A stretch of DNA of 64,000 nucleotides, from assembly GCA_017616555.1 (NCBI GenBank), contig JAFZXZ010000017.1:28933-92932 (forward strand). The letters run 5' to 3'. Source of the stretch: a bacterium. Lineage in GTDB: Bacteria > Auribacterota > UBA3054. Both the position numbers and the translations under genes were made by a program. The notes under the pieces were generated by a model. It was not told where the DNA came from and searched no databases. It saw only the letters and a program-made list of their open reading frames with translations. Position 1 is the first letter of the stretch. Each line of letters begins with the position of its first letter. Below, one piece after another: positions 52,983 through 62,192 of the stretch.

Positions 52983-53011
52983 ATTATACTAGAAGCCCGT
53001 TTAAAATACAA
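52983..53011 (-). promoter_or_regulatory. Sigma-70 promoter of rpe, suggesting a leaderless transcript
   Basis: On the minus strand, TTGTAT (53006-53011), 17 bases, perfect TATAAT (52983-52988). Expected transcription start is at about 52976, next to the ATG at 52975. Confidence 0.5.
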
Positions 53012-53053
53012 AGCGGACGGCTGCCGGCACTACCAACTAAACCGGCTAAATGT

Positions 53054-53059
53054 TATAAT
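53054..53059 (+). promoter_or_regulatory. -10 box of the MFS-HEAT gene
   Basis: A perfect TATAAT, 26 bases before the ATG at 53086. No good -35 lies 16-18 bases upstream (TACCAA at 53031-53036). Confidence 0.4.
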
Positions 53060-53085
53060 CCTTTGAATATTCTTTTCGGAAATTT

Positions 53086-55575
53086 ATGGAATCCGCTTCC
53101 GCCCAAAAGCAAGGCACCAAGCCGCAGCGTTTCTTTACCGACGGTGATCCGGTCACCGAGAGAGGCATACGCCGCGCCCTGAACATGACCATTCTGTCCG
53201 GAGTCTTTAGCAACGTCTGGACAGCCATCACCGTGAACCTCCCCTATCAGATGTACCTGTCGGTCCTGCAGGCTTCCGGTAAACTGGTCGGCTTGGCCGG
53301 CACAATAACAAGCTTCACGATGATCTTGCAACTGCCCGGCGCTTTCATTTCCGAGATGCTGAAGGAAAGGCGGCCTATGGTCATCTTCTTCGCTTTCATT
53401 CAGCGCTTCCTCTGGTTCATCCCGGCTTTCATGCCGCTCTTTTCCAAGGATTACAAAGTCCTGGCCATAACCTTGGTCGCCGTCTGCGTAGTAAGTATGG
53501 CGCTCGGCAACTTCATCACCGGCTCCTGGCTGGCCTGGATGACGGACCTCATCCCCAACGACAAGGCCGGCAACTACTGGGGCCGCCGCATGACCATTGT
53601 CATGACGGTCTATCTCGGCACGATCTTCCTTTCCGGCTACGCCCTGGACATCCTGCCGGGAGTTTGGAAGGATCTGCCTCTCCTTGGCTTCATGGTGGTC
53701 TTCTTCACGGCCGGCGTCTTCAGCATGATCGATATTTTCTATCAGACCAAGACGGCCGAAGTGACTCCCGAGCATCCCAACCGCGACAGAGGCATGCTTG
53801 AAAGGGCGGTAATGCCTTTCAAAAACAAAAATTTCCTCTTCCTTACTTTCGCCTACAGCGCCTGGTTCTTCCTGAACACCATCTTCGCGGCTTTCTCTTA
53901 CATCTTCATCCGCCAGGAATACGGCATAAGCTACCATGTCATTTCTTTCATCGCCGGCGCCAATATTCTGGGCATCGTGGCCTTCAGCAGGATCAGCGGC
54001 TACATCATTGACAGATTGTCCGCCAGAAACTATGTGATATTCCTGATCATCATAGAACCCTTGGTCAACCTCTACTGGTTTTTCATCTATCCTGACAAAA
54101 GCTTCAGCTTTTCCCTGCCTTTTATTGAACGCACGTTCGTGGTCGCCCAGCCTGTTCTTGTCCTTATGATCGGGCAGTTCATGTTCGGCGCGCTGGCCAA
54201 CGCCGTTTACATGGGACAAATGGCGCTCCTCGGGATCCACGCCCCGACGCACGACCGCTCCATCGCCATGGCGAGCCATAACTTCGTCGTGGGCATGATC
54301 TCGGCCTTGGGTCCTGTTCTAGCCGGTATTTTCATCGACCACTTCAAAGCGTATCACACCGTCATCCTTGGCGCTGACTGGCGTTACATGCAGCTTATCG
54401 CGGCTGGGCTTACGATCTTCGCCTGGACCGCCGTCCTTCCCCTGTTCCTTAAGATCTCCGTGATGGCTAACGAAATGCCCTTCAAGGATGCCGTAGGCAG
54501 ATTGGCCTTCTACAATCCTATCAGGATGGCGCGTTCCATGTACAACATCATCACCATCCAGAACTCCACGGACGCGGAAGCCAGGGCGGAAGCCGTGGAG
54601 GAATTGGGCGAAGAGAACGCAGCCATCGCCGTCAAGGACCTGGTTGAAAAAATGGGCGACCCCTCCTATGAAGTAAGAGAGGCCGCCGCCAAAGCACTGG
54701 GCACCATCGGCAGCCCGGACGCCATCAAAGCCATTCTGGAACTTCTGAAGGACGAGGACACCGACCTGCCCATCACTTTGATCAGGGCTTTGAGAATGAA
54801 CAACAGCAAGGAAGGCATTCCCGTCATCACTGAGAAGCTGGACTCCCAGAATCCTTTCGTGCAGCGCGAGGCTGCGAGGACTTTGGGCGTTTTGGGAGGC
54901 GTCACCGCCATACCCAGGCTCTGGGAACTATTGAAGACGACCAACAACGCGACCGTTGCAACAGCCGTCTCCGGAGCTCTGGCAAAATTAGGCTGTCATG
55001 ACGCTATCAAGGATGTTTTCGCGCACTACCGCATCACTGAGAACGTGACGCTGAAAAAGGAAATGGCCCTGGCCATGAGCACCATGCTCGTTCCCGAAGG
55101 CGGTTTCTACGAAATAATGACGAAAGAGGACAAAGCTTTCGCCAGCCAGCCGGAAAAACTGATATCCACTTTCTCCTGGAGCGTGGTCTGCATGGCGGAA
55201 AGGCTCTCGAGCTCCCAGACTCCCGGACGCACTCATCACCAGAACGTGCTTTTGGCGACCGCCCAGAAAGAAAAAGCCAAAAAAATACTGCCAGCCTATG
55301 AAAGCAATCCTCCCTTGGCGGCCCTTCTGGCCTGGAACATAGGAAAGGACCTGAGCTACCTGCGCTTCGGCTTCTCTTTCCCGCACGTCCCCGGAGAGGA
55401 AAGCATTTATCTTGACAATCTCTACGACTGCGACGAGCGTTTCGGACTGGGCATGTGGCTCATTCACGAAATGAGCGAAGCGGCCAAGAACGCGGAAAAT
55501 GTCACATCCCTGGACATTCTTATCATCATTCACTTCCTCTCCAACTGGTGCCGTGAGGAAGCGACCAAGCCTTAA
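53086..55575 (+). CDS. MFS transporter fused to HEAT-like repeats
   Basis: 829 residues. About 30-465 is a 12-helix MFS-like transporter (GVFSNVWTAITVNLPYQMYLSVLQASGKLVGLAGTITSF; NWMTDLIPNDKAGNYWGRRM-like loop 4). From about 490 to 640 it has HEAT/PBS-lyase-type repeats: AVEELGEENAAIAVKDLVEKMGDPSYEVREAAAKALGTIGSPDAIKAILELLKDEDTDLPITLIRALR. About 650-829 is a further helical part of unknown type. The substrate is unknown. HEAT repeats on the cytoplasmic side suggest a docking platform. It converges on the acyl-activating enzyme gene, sharing a 4-base overlap (TTAA) without a terminator. Confidence 0.82.
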   Translation: MESASAQKQGTKPQRFFTDGDPVTERGIRRALNMTILSGVFSNVWTAITVNLPYQMYLSVLQASGKLVGLAGTITSFTMILQLPGAFISEMLKERRPMVIFFAFIQRFLWFIPAFMPLFSKDYKVLAITLVAVCVVSMALGNFITGSWLAWMTDLIPNDKAGNYWGRRMTIVMTVYLGTIFLSGYALDILPGVWKDLPLLGFMVVFFTAGVFSMIDIFYQTKTAEVTPEHPNRDRGMLERAVMPFKNKNFLFLTFAYSAWFFLNTIFAAFSYIFIRQEYGISYHVISFIAGANILGIVAFSRISGYIIDRLSARNYVIFLIIIEPLVNLYWFFIYPDKSFSFSLPFIERTFVVAQPVLVLMIGQFMFGALANAVYMGQMALLGIHAPTHDRSIAMASHNFVVGMISALGPVLAGIFIDHFKAYHTVILGADWRYMQLIAAGLTIFAWTAVLPLFLKISVMANEMPFKDAVGRLAFYNPIRMARSMYNIITIQNSTDAEARAEAVEELGEENAAIAVKDLVEKMGDPSYEVREAAAKALGTIGSPDAIKAILELLKDEDTDLPITLIRALRMNNSKEGIPVITEKLDSQNPFVQREAARTLGVLGGVTAIPRLWELLKTTNNATVATAVSGALAKLGCHDAIKDVFAHYRITENVTLKKEMALAMSTMLVPEGGFYEIMTKEDKAFASQPEKLISTFSWSVVCMAERLSSSQTPGRTHHQNVLLATAQKEKAKKILPAYESNPPLAALLAWNIGKDLSYLRFGFSFPHVPGEESIYLDNLYDCDERFGLGMWLIHEMSEAAKNAENVTSLDILIIIHFLSNWCREEATKP

Positions 55576-57221
55576 GCGTTCTTAAGGATCTCTTCGGCCA
55601 TTTCTTTCAGAGCGCGGAAGTCCGTCTTGCCGGTTCCCTGCAGCGGGATCTTTTCGACTTTCAAAACCTGGCTAATTCTGGCGAGGTTGGAGAAGCCGCC
55701 TTCTTTTAGCGCATTGTTGACTTCCGTCCTGTCGATGTCCTGCGTCGTCAGCATGACGATGAAAGGCTTGCCGTCGCCTTCGAAATACTGCAAGGCAAGG
55801 CTCGGCCCCATGGCATTGGAGGGCCACTTGGCTTCCAAGATCTGCTCCAGGGCCGGCAGGCTGATCATTTCGCCGCCGATCTTCACGAAGCGTTTCAAGC
55901 GGCCGGAAATAACGATGACGCCTTCTTCCGTAAGGTAGCCGATGTCGCCCGTGTTGTACCAAGTTCTGCCGTCGAATTCCAGGAAGGGGCTCTTCAGAGA
56001 TTTGTCAAGATAGCCATGGAAAATGCTGGGGCCGGAAACACAGATAATGCCTTCCTGCATAGGCGGAAGTTTCTCGCCGGTCTCTAAGGAGACGATGGCG
56101 GCCTTCACGTGCCTGAAGGGCTTGCCTACGCCGACGGTCCTAGGAACTCTGTAATCGCCCACGGAAATGACCGGCGCGCATTCCGTCACGCCGTAGCCTT
56201 CCCTCAGGATGGCCTGGGGCGCGACCTTCTCGTAGCCTTCGAAGACTTCCTGGGGCGTTCTCTCGCCGCCCGCCACGACTTTCAGAACATACTGCAGCTG
56301 CTCGGGCCTGGCCGCTTTCAGAATGCCTTTCAGGAAAGTGGGAGTGGCCGGCAGAATGGACATTTTCCAATCTTCCAGCATCTGGGCCAGATTCTTGTAA
56401 TCAAGAGGATTGGGATAGTGCACCGTTCTGACGCCCGCCACCATGGGCAGCACCACGGAAGTGGTGAGACCGTAGGAATGGAAAGGCGGGAGAATGGAGA
56501 AAATGGAATCCTGGGAGTTGGCCAAAAGAGCCTCGGCCGCGTCGCCGCTGTTGATAAGAAGATTCTTGTGGGTAAGGGGAACGCCTTTGGGCAGGTTCTC
56601 GGAACCGGATGTGAAAAGGATCAGCGCGACGTCGTCCTCTTTCGTGTCCTTCTGATTGTAGAGGGAAAGAATGGTGCTAACGGGCAGCAAGCTCTTCACG
56701 AAAGCTTTTAGTTTGCCCCAGGGCGTGGCGCCCGCTTTCAAAATGTCTTCAAGGAACAAAAGCTTGTCTTCGAAAAGATCCTTGGGCACGTTGTCCATGC
56801 GGCTCCAGACTTTCTTGGAAGTCAGAATGGTCGTCAGTTCCGCGCTCTTCAAAACGTGCTCCAGGCTCTTTCTGCCCAGCGTCCAGTTCAGGGGCACGGG
56901 CACTTTCTTCGCCATGATGCAGCCCACTAGAAGATGGTCGGTGGCCGCAAGCGACGGCATGAAGATGCCGATCCTTTCCGCCTTGATGTTCTTGACGGAA
57001 TCCGCGATAAGAAGCGTCACGACTCTCGACTTGGCGTAGTCCAGTTCGCCGAGGATGGCATCGGCGTCGGAGATGTATTTGCTGCCCAACCGCGCGCATG
57101 CTTTCAGATAGGCTTCAGGGATCGTTGAGCCGTCGATGAACGGTTCCGGCCTATTTTCATTGGCGAACCATTTTTTTGAAGGCATGAAACGGAAGGATCT
57201 GTTGTCTTGTTCGTTGCTCAT
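55572..57221 (-). CDS. AMP-forming acyl-CoA/acyl-ACP synthetase
   Basis: 549 residues, an ANL-superfamily adenylating enzyme. P-loop TSGSENLPKG (204-213), the A4-A5 region GYGVTECAPVISVG, hinge ISGRLKRFVKIGGEMISL and the lysine motif PLQGTGKTDFRAL. All key residues are present. It is closely similar to the C-terminal domain of the next gene upstream (TSGSENVPKG, GREKRFVKIGGEMISLPALE), so the two come from a duplication. It activates a fatty acid or other carboxylate; the acceptor may be the ACP domain of the upstream protein. ATG overlaps that gene's stop (ATGA). Confidence 0.88.
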   Translation of the reverse strand: MSNEQDNRSFRFMPSKKWFANENRPEPFIDGSTIPEAYLKACARLGSKYISDADAILGELDYAKSRVVTLLIADSVKNIKAERIGIFMPSLAATDHLLVGCIMAKKVPVPLNWTLGRKSLEHVLKSAELTTILTSKKVWSRMDNVPKDLFEDKLLFLEDILKAGATPWGKLKAFVKSLLPVSTILSLYNQKDTKEDDVALILFTSGSENLPKGVPLTHKNLLINSGDAAEALLANSQDSIFSILPPFHSYGLTTSVVLPMVAGVRTVHYPNPLDYKNLAQMLEDWKMSILPATPTFLKGILKAARPEQLQYVLKVVAGGERTPQEVFEGYEKVAPQAILREGYGVTECAPVISVGDYRVPRTVGVGKPFRHVKAAIVSLETGEKLPPMQEGIICVSGPSIFHGYLDKSLKSPFLEFDGRTWYNTGDIGYLTEEGVIVISGRLKRFVKIGGEMISLPALEQILEAKWPSNAMGPSLALQYFEGDGKPFIVMLTTQDIDRTEVNNALKEGGFSNLARISQVLKVEKIPLQGTGKTDFRALKEMAEEILKNA

Positions 57222-60200
57222 TTGCTTTGCTTGAGTTTTAACTTAAGTGAACGGTAGTCTGTTTTGCCGGTTCCAAGGAGCGGCATCTCAGGAATATTTA
57301 TGACGGAAGAGATACGGGCCACATTGCCGATTCCGGCTTCTTTCAGCGCCTCGTTCGCGTCTTCCACTGTGAGGTTTTCCAATACGGAGAAAATTATGAG
57401 TTCCGGCCTCTCCCCTTCTATTTCGCGGCTTTCCACCGCGATCAGGGGACGCTCGTCACTACTTGGCCAGCGGTGGTTCAAAACGGCTTCCAGAGCCGGC
57501 AGGCTGATCATCTCGCCGCCTATTTTCACGAAGCGTTTTTCCCTGCCGGTTATGATCAATTGCCCGGCCTTGGTGAAGTAACCGAGGTCGCCGGTGTTGT
57601 ACCACTTCTCGTTGTCGCCAAGCGTAAGGAAGGGATCGGGCTTGCCTTCCAGGTACCCCTTGAAGACGCTCACACCTTTGACGACTATGAGCCCCTGGGT
57701 TTCCGCGGGCTTGTCTTCATGCGTTTCCAGATCCACGATCTTGACTTCCATTCCGGCTATCGGGCGCCCGACGCCCACCACTTTGTCCCCTGCCGTAGTA
57801 AGGCAGACCAGGGGCGAGCACTCCGTGATGCCGTAGCCTTCGATGACGTTGATCTGGGGCGTTCTCAGGGCGAAGAGGTCGAAGAGTTCCTTGGGCGTTT
57901 TCTCGCCGCCCACGCCGACCAGTCTCACGGTCTTGAAGAGCTCAGGTTTCCCGGCTCTGATGATGCCCTTCATGAAGGTCGCCGTGCCGCCCATCACCGT
58001 GGCGCTCCATTTGCAAGTGCCGTAGGCCAATTTGCGGTAAGCGGTGGGATCGGGATAGTGCGCGATCCTGATGCCGCAGATGGTGGGCATCAAGGTCGTC
58101 ATGGTAAGTCCGAAGGAGTGGAATGGCGGCAGGAAAGAATACAATACGTCGCTCGCCACGATCTTCGCGTTCAAAAAGACGCCCTGAATATTGTTCAACA
58201 GATTGCGGTTGCTTAAAGGCACGCCTTTGGGCACGTTCTCGGAGCCGCTGGTGAAGAGGATGACCGCGGTATCGTCAGCCGCTTTGTTAAGAAGGCCCCA
58301 GGCTCTCAGCATCTTTTCAGCCGAATAGCCTTTCTGCCTCAGGGCTTTCAGTTTCAGGGAAAGTCCTATTCTCTTCTTCATGTCTTCCACCAAAACCAGC
58401 TTCTCTTCCAGAAGCTCCACGGGAAGATTCTCGACTTTATCGACGAAGGCCTCAGCGGAAAGAATGACTTCAAGATCGGAGGCCGCCACCACGTGTTTAA
58501 GATTTGCTTCGCCCAAGGTCCAGTTCAGCATGACGGGGATCTTGCCGGCCAGCATGGAGGCGTAAAGAAGTATGTCGCAGAGCACGGTGGAGGGCAGCAT
58601 GATGCCGATCCTGTCCCCCGGCATCTCCTTAACGAGCGAGGCGAAGACAACGACCGCCATCTTGAATTTTTCGTAGCTCAGAATGCCGAAGGTCTCGTCC
58701 GCGGCCATGGGAAGTTTCCCACCCCTGTCCAGGGCTTTCAGGAACGCTTCTATGACCGTTTCGGCTTCCGGCAGTCCGCAGGGCCTCTCTACTCCCTTGC
58801 GCCATTCCTCGGGCGCCAGGGCCACCTGCTCCGGCAGCACCTGCTGGGAAGCGCTGGCGGCGAAATGCGCGACGGCGGCGATGTTGACGAGCTCCTGGGG
58901 CGCCACGTCCGTCACGCCGTAATTGTCCTGGAGCCAGCCCAAGACTTCCGCGGTCTCAAGGGAGTCCATGCCAAGGTCGTCCGTCAGACGGTCGCCGGGC
59001 GTGATCTCTTCCGGCGCCATTTTCTTCATCCTGGCTATTTCCGCAGTCACTTCCTTAAGTATCTTGGCGTTCAGAGTGCTTTCGTCAACTTTCTCCTTCT
59101 CCTTCACCTCCGCCATCACGGGCAGTTTCTTACTCCAGAAATAGAAGGGATAAAGCTTGAGCTCTTCCCTGCCGAACTGGTCGTGCCACCCTTGCAGCCA
59201 GGCGTTCAATATCATCTTGTCCTGGCAGTTCCTGGGGAAGTCGCCGCCCGCCATCTCGATCTTTATTTCAATGGGCCGCTTGGGCACGAAGAAGATCAGA
59301 TTAGCAAGCACGACCTTGACCCCGTGCCAGAGCTGGGCGAACAGCTTTGGACGGCGGTTCTCGTAAACGTAGGAGAACGAGCTGCCCCAGAAGCCCGCGG
59401 CGTGCGACAGCACCACCGGGGCCTCGGGAACTTTGGAAAGGATATAGTGCAGACCCGACTTGGCGCCTATGACTTCATGGTCCTGGCGCCAAAGCGCGCC
59501 GCCCGGATAAATGAGGACGTTGTCGCCCTGCTTCAGAGCTTCGACCACGGCGTCCAGGGCCTTCTCGACTCTGCGGCGCTTCCAAGCGGAAACCGTGCCC
59601 TCAATGTCGGGCATCGGGATGGCGTCCAGTCTTCTGAAGAGCCACTGCAGGCCCTTCATATTGTAAAAATCCTCGATGACCACGACTCTGGGATGCGCGG
59701 CGTTCCAGAAAGTCAGGACTTCCATGACAGGGTCCATTTCCGCGGGATGGTTCGGGAGAATGAGAGCGCCTTTCACGCTCTTGATGTTCTCCAAGCCTTC
59801 TATAGTTGCGCGGTACCTGAGCTTCATGAGGATCTTGGCGCCCGTGATCATCAGCGCAACGGAGGGATTGAGTTCCCTGGAACCGTACTTGAAGCCAACG
59901 ATCAAACTAAGAAGCACGATGACGGCGCAGCAGATCGCGAAGACCGTAAAGGACTGGTTGGGATCGATGACGTGCGCCACCTGCAAAAGGAAGAAGACCA
60001 GCGTGGATATCAAAGCCGACAGCAAAGCCAAAAGCGCGCTCTGCAAGGAAGCGCCGATGCCCACGAAATTCCCCTTCTGGCTGATTTCCAGGAAAGTCGA
60101 GTCGTTGAGGTTGACCGCGGCCCCGAAGAAGACGCCCATAACGACCGTGCAGATCATGACCGAGGAAGTGGAGTGGCATATCTGGGGAACCAGGAAAATA

Positions 60201-61057
60201 ATGGACCCCATCAGGACCGTAAAGAGGCTTATGAAGATGAAGCGCGCCCTGTTCATTACGGGCGACACCAGAGTGCCTATTACAGCGCCTCCCGCAGCCG
60301 CTACGGGCAGGGTGGCGGCCTGCTGGATAGTCGCATACCCGTTCATGGTAAGGTAGGCGTTCAGGGCCATCTGGACGGCGTTGGCGCAGCCCCACAAGGA
60401 GGCGCCGCAAATGAGAAGCGTCCAGTGCTTCGTAAATACGTCCTTGGTGCCAGACAGAATAGAGCGCTGCGTTTCGCCGTAAGAAGTCAGATCCTCGCCC
60501 TTGGGCAGGCAGGCAAGGGAAATAATGATCGTAATGATGGAGACGCCGCCCAGAATGAAATGCCAGCTATTAGGGCAGTGCTGATACATCAGCGTTCCGC
60601 AGAAAGCCCCGGGCATGAGTCCGAAGATGAAGACCATGGACATCAGCCCGTTGACGGCCGCCATGGACATCTTGAGATTCTTCTGCACGAAAGGAATGGC
60701 GGACATCTTGCCGGCGCTGTAAAGCCCGAAGATGATGCCGATAACGGTAAGACTCACCCAGAGAGCCGGAATGATCCCGAACTTCAGGCTTAAGAAGATA
60801 CCTATGAGCAGCAGCAGAACTCCCGCCATGGAAAGCGCCATCACGTAAGCCTTCTTCATCGCGGAGACCAGCGCTCCCGAGAAGAAGTAGATCAAAGCCG
60901 GGCCCACCGTCACGGTGGCCGCCACCGCCTGGGTGATCCAGGCGCGGTCATCCATGCCGTAGATGCCCGTCAGCTGTTCCATGACAAAATACTGCATCGC
61001 CCCCAGAACGAAGGAGGAGAGCAGCGTGGAAGTCAGCAGTGCCAGAAGGGAAAACAT
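57218..61057 (-). CDS. Aas-like fusion: MFS transporter, PlsC acyltransferase, acyl carrier domain, acyl-activating enzyme
   Basis: 1279 residues in four parts. 1-395: an LplT-like 12-helix MFS transporter. About 410-645: PlsC-type acyltransferase with NHPAEMD (H437, D442), but the next block reads IYPGGALWRQ instead of the usual PEGT. About 660-735: acyl carrier domain with phosphopantetheine Ser699 in LGMDSLE. About 780-1279: AMP-binding enzyme with TSGSENVPKG and GTGKTDYRSL. LplT imports lysophospholipid and Aas reacylates it in E. coli, where they are separate proteins; here transporter, carrier, activation and transfer are on one chain. It begins 6 bases after degT ends. Confidence 0.9.
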   Translation of the reverse strand: MFSLLALLTSTLLSSFVLGAMQYFVMEQLTGIYGMDDRAWITQAVAATVTVGPALIYFFSGALVSAMKKAYVMALSMAGVLLLLIGIFLSLKFGIIPALWVSLTVIGIIFGLYSAGKMSAIPFVQKNLKMSMAAVNGLMSMVFIFGLMPGAFCGTLMYQHCPNSWHFILGGVSIITIIISLACLPKGEDLTSYGETQRSILSGTKDVFTKHWTLLICGASLWGCANAVQMALNAYLTMNGYATIQQAATLPVAAAGGAVIGTLVSPVMNRARFIFISLFTVLMGSIIFLVPQICHSTSSVMICTVVMGVFFGAAVNLNDSTFLEISQKGNFVGIGASLQSALLALLSALISTLVFFLLQVAHVIDPNQSFTVFAICCAVIVLLSLIVGFKYGSRELNPSVALMITGAKILMKLRYRATIEGLENIKSVKGALILPNHPAEMDPVMEVLTFWNAAHPRVVVIEDFYNMKGLQWLFRRLDAIPMPDIEGTVSAWKRRRVEKALDAVVEALKQGDNVLIYPGGALWRQDHEVIGAKSGLHYILSKVPEAPVVLSHAAGFWGSSFSYVYENRRPKLFAQLWHGVKVVLANLIFFVPKRPIEIKIEMAGGDFPRNCQDKMILNAWLQGWHDQFGREELKLYPFYFWSKKLPVMAEVKEKEKVDESTLNAKILKEVTAEIARMKKMAPEEITPGDRLTDDLGMDSLETAEVLGWLQDNYGVTDVAPQELVNIAAVAHFAASASQQVLPEQVALAPEEWRKGVERPCGLPEAETVIEAFLKALDRGGKLPMAADETFGILSYEKFKMAVVVFASLVKEMPGDRIGIMLPSTVLCDILLYASMLAGKIPVMLNWTLGEANLKHVVAASDLEVILSAEAFVDKVENLPVELLEEKLVLVEDMKKRIGLSLKLKALRQKGYSAEKMLRAWGLLNKAADDTAVILFTSGSENVPKGVPLSNRNLLNNIQGVFLNAKIVASDVLYSFLPPFHSFGLTMTTLMPTICGIRIAHYPDPTAYRKLAYGTCKWSATVMGGTATFMKGIIRAGKPELFKTVRLVGVGGEKTPKELFDLFALRTPQINVIEGYGITECSPLVCLTTAGDKVVGVGRPIAGMEVKIVDLETHEDKPAETQGLIVVKGVSVFKGYLEGKPDPFLTLGDNEKWYNTGDLGYFTKAGQLIITGREKRFVKIGGEMISLPALEAVLNHRWPSSDERPLIAVESREIEGERPELIIFSVLENLTVEDANEALKEAGIGNVARISSVINIPEMPLLGTGKTDYRSLKLKLKQSK

Positions 61058-61063
61058 AGCGCC

Positions 61064-62170
61064 TTATTTTTCCACCAGGGAGATAAGCGTGTCGGCCACG
61101 TACTGTTTCTGTTCCGTCGTGAGTTCCGCGTAGATGGGCAGAGCCAGCGTTTCGCTTGCGGCCTTCTCGGATTCCGGGAACGCGCCCTTTTTATAGCCCA
61201 GATACTTGAAGCATTCCTGCATGTGCAATGAGACCGGGTAATAGATGTCGCAGCCGATGCCCGCGGCCTTCAGCCCCGCTATCACTTCGTCCCTTCTGGG
61301 CACGCGCACGATGTACTGGTTGAAGATCATATAATTCCCGGCCATTTCCTTCGGCGTAATGATCTTTTCGCATTTCTCGAAAGCCTTGGTGTAGAAAGCC
61401 GCGTTAGCTCTGCGGCCTTCATGCCAGTCGTTGAGATGCGGAAGCTTGACGCTCAGAACCACAGCCTGCAGGGCGTCCAGCCTGAAGTTGCCGCCGATGT
61501 ACTGGTGGTAATATTTCGGATGCATGCCGTGCACTCTCATCTTCTCGAGTTTAGAAAAGAGTTCGTCGTCGTTGGTGGTGACCAATCCGCCGTCGCCCGC
61601 GCCGCCCAGGTTCTTCGAGGGGAAGAAGGAGAAGCAGCCCACGGTTCCCATGGTGCCGGCCTGCTCGCCTTTGTATTTCGCACCGATGGCCTGGGCGCCG
61701 TCCTCGATGACAAAGAGTCCGTGCTTCTTGGCTATGGCGCGTATGGCGTCCATGTCGGCGCACTGGCCGTAGAGGTGGACCGGCAGAATGGCTTTGGTCT
61801 TCTCAGTCACCTTCGCTTCGATCTGGTTGGCGTTGATATTGAAGGTAATGGGGTCGATGTCCACGAAGACCGGCGTGGCGCCCGTCCTGGCGATAGAGCC
61901 CGCGGTGGCGAAGAAGGTGTAGGGAGTCGTGATGACTTCGTCGCCCTCCCCTATTCCCAGCGCCATCAGCGCCAATAAAAGGGCGTCCGTTCCGGAGGAG
62001 ACGCCCAGGGCGTGCTTGGCTCCGGTATATTTTTCCATGGCTTCCTCAAACTCTTTGACTTTGGGGCCCATGATGAAATACTGCGAATCAAAAACTTCCG
62101 AGACCGCTTTCATGGTCTCTTCCTTCAAAGGAGCGTACTGCGCTTTCAGATCCAAAAGAGGGACTTGCAT
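61064..62170 (-). CDS. DegT/DnrJ/EryC1/StrS-family sugar aminotransferase
   Basis: 368 residues. [15 protein letters not shown] at the N-terminus, [61 protein letters not shown] and K186 in [16 protein letters not shown] (the PLP lysine) are all family features. These enzymes transfer an amino group to a keto-sugar nucleotide in making surface glycans or antibiotics; the sugar is unknown and no dehydratase gene is nearby. SD AAGGA lies 6-7 bases before the ATG. It comes between alaS and the Aas fusion. Confidence 0.92.
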   Translation of the reverse strand: MQVPLLDLKAQYAPLKEETMKAVSEVFDSQYFIMGPKVKEFEEAMEKYTGAKHALGVSSGTDALLLALMALGIGEGDEVITTPYTFFATAGSIARTGATPVFVDIDPITFNINANQIEAKVTEKTKAILPVHLYGQCADMDAIRAIAKKHGLFVIEDGAQAIGAKYKGEQAGTMGTVGCFSFFPSKNLGGAGDGGLVTTNDDELFSKLEKMRVHGMHPKYYHQYIGGNFRLDALQAVVLSVKLPHLNDWHEGRRANAAFYTKAFEKCEKIITPKEMAGNYMIFNQYIVRVPRRDEVIAGLKAAGIGCDIYYPVSLHMQECFKYLGYKKGAFPESEKAASETLALPIYAELTTEQKQYVADTLISLVEK

Positions 62171-62192
62171 TGTTTTTCCTTAGTTTATGTTT

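Noticed and set aside
53053..54279. 408-codon minus-strand frame opposite the MFS-HEAT gene
   Set aside because: Low-complexity Asp/His/Gly shadow; the plus strand shows real membrane helices and HEAT repeats.
58493..60793. 766-codon open frame on the plus strand
   Set aside because: It is antisense to the transporter and acyltransferase part of the Aas-like gene, whose motifs are unmistakable. The frame is rich in His, Gly, Arg and Asp as expected for a shadow in GC-rich DNA.
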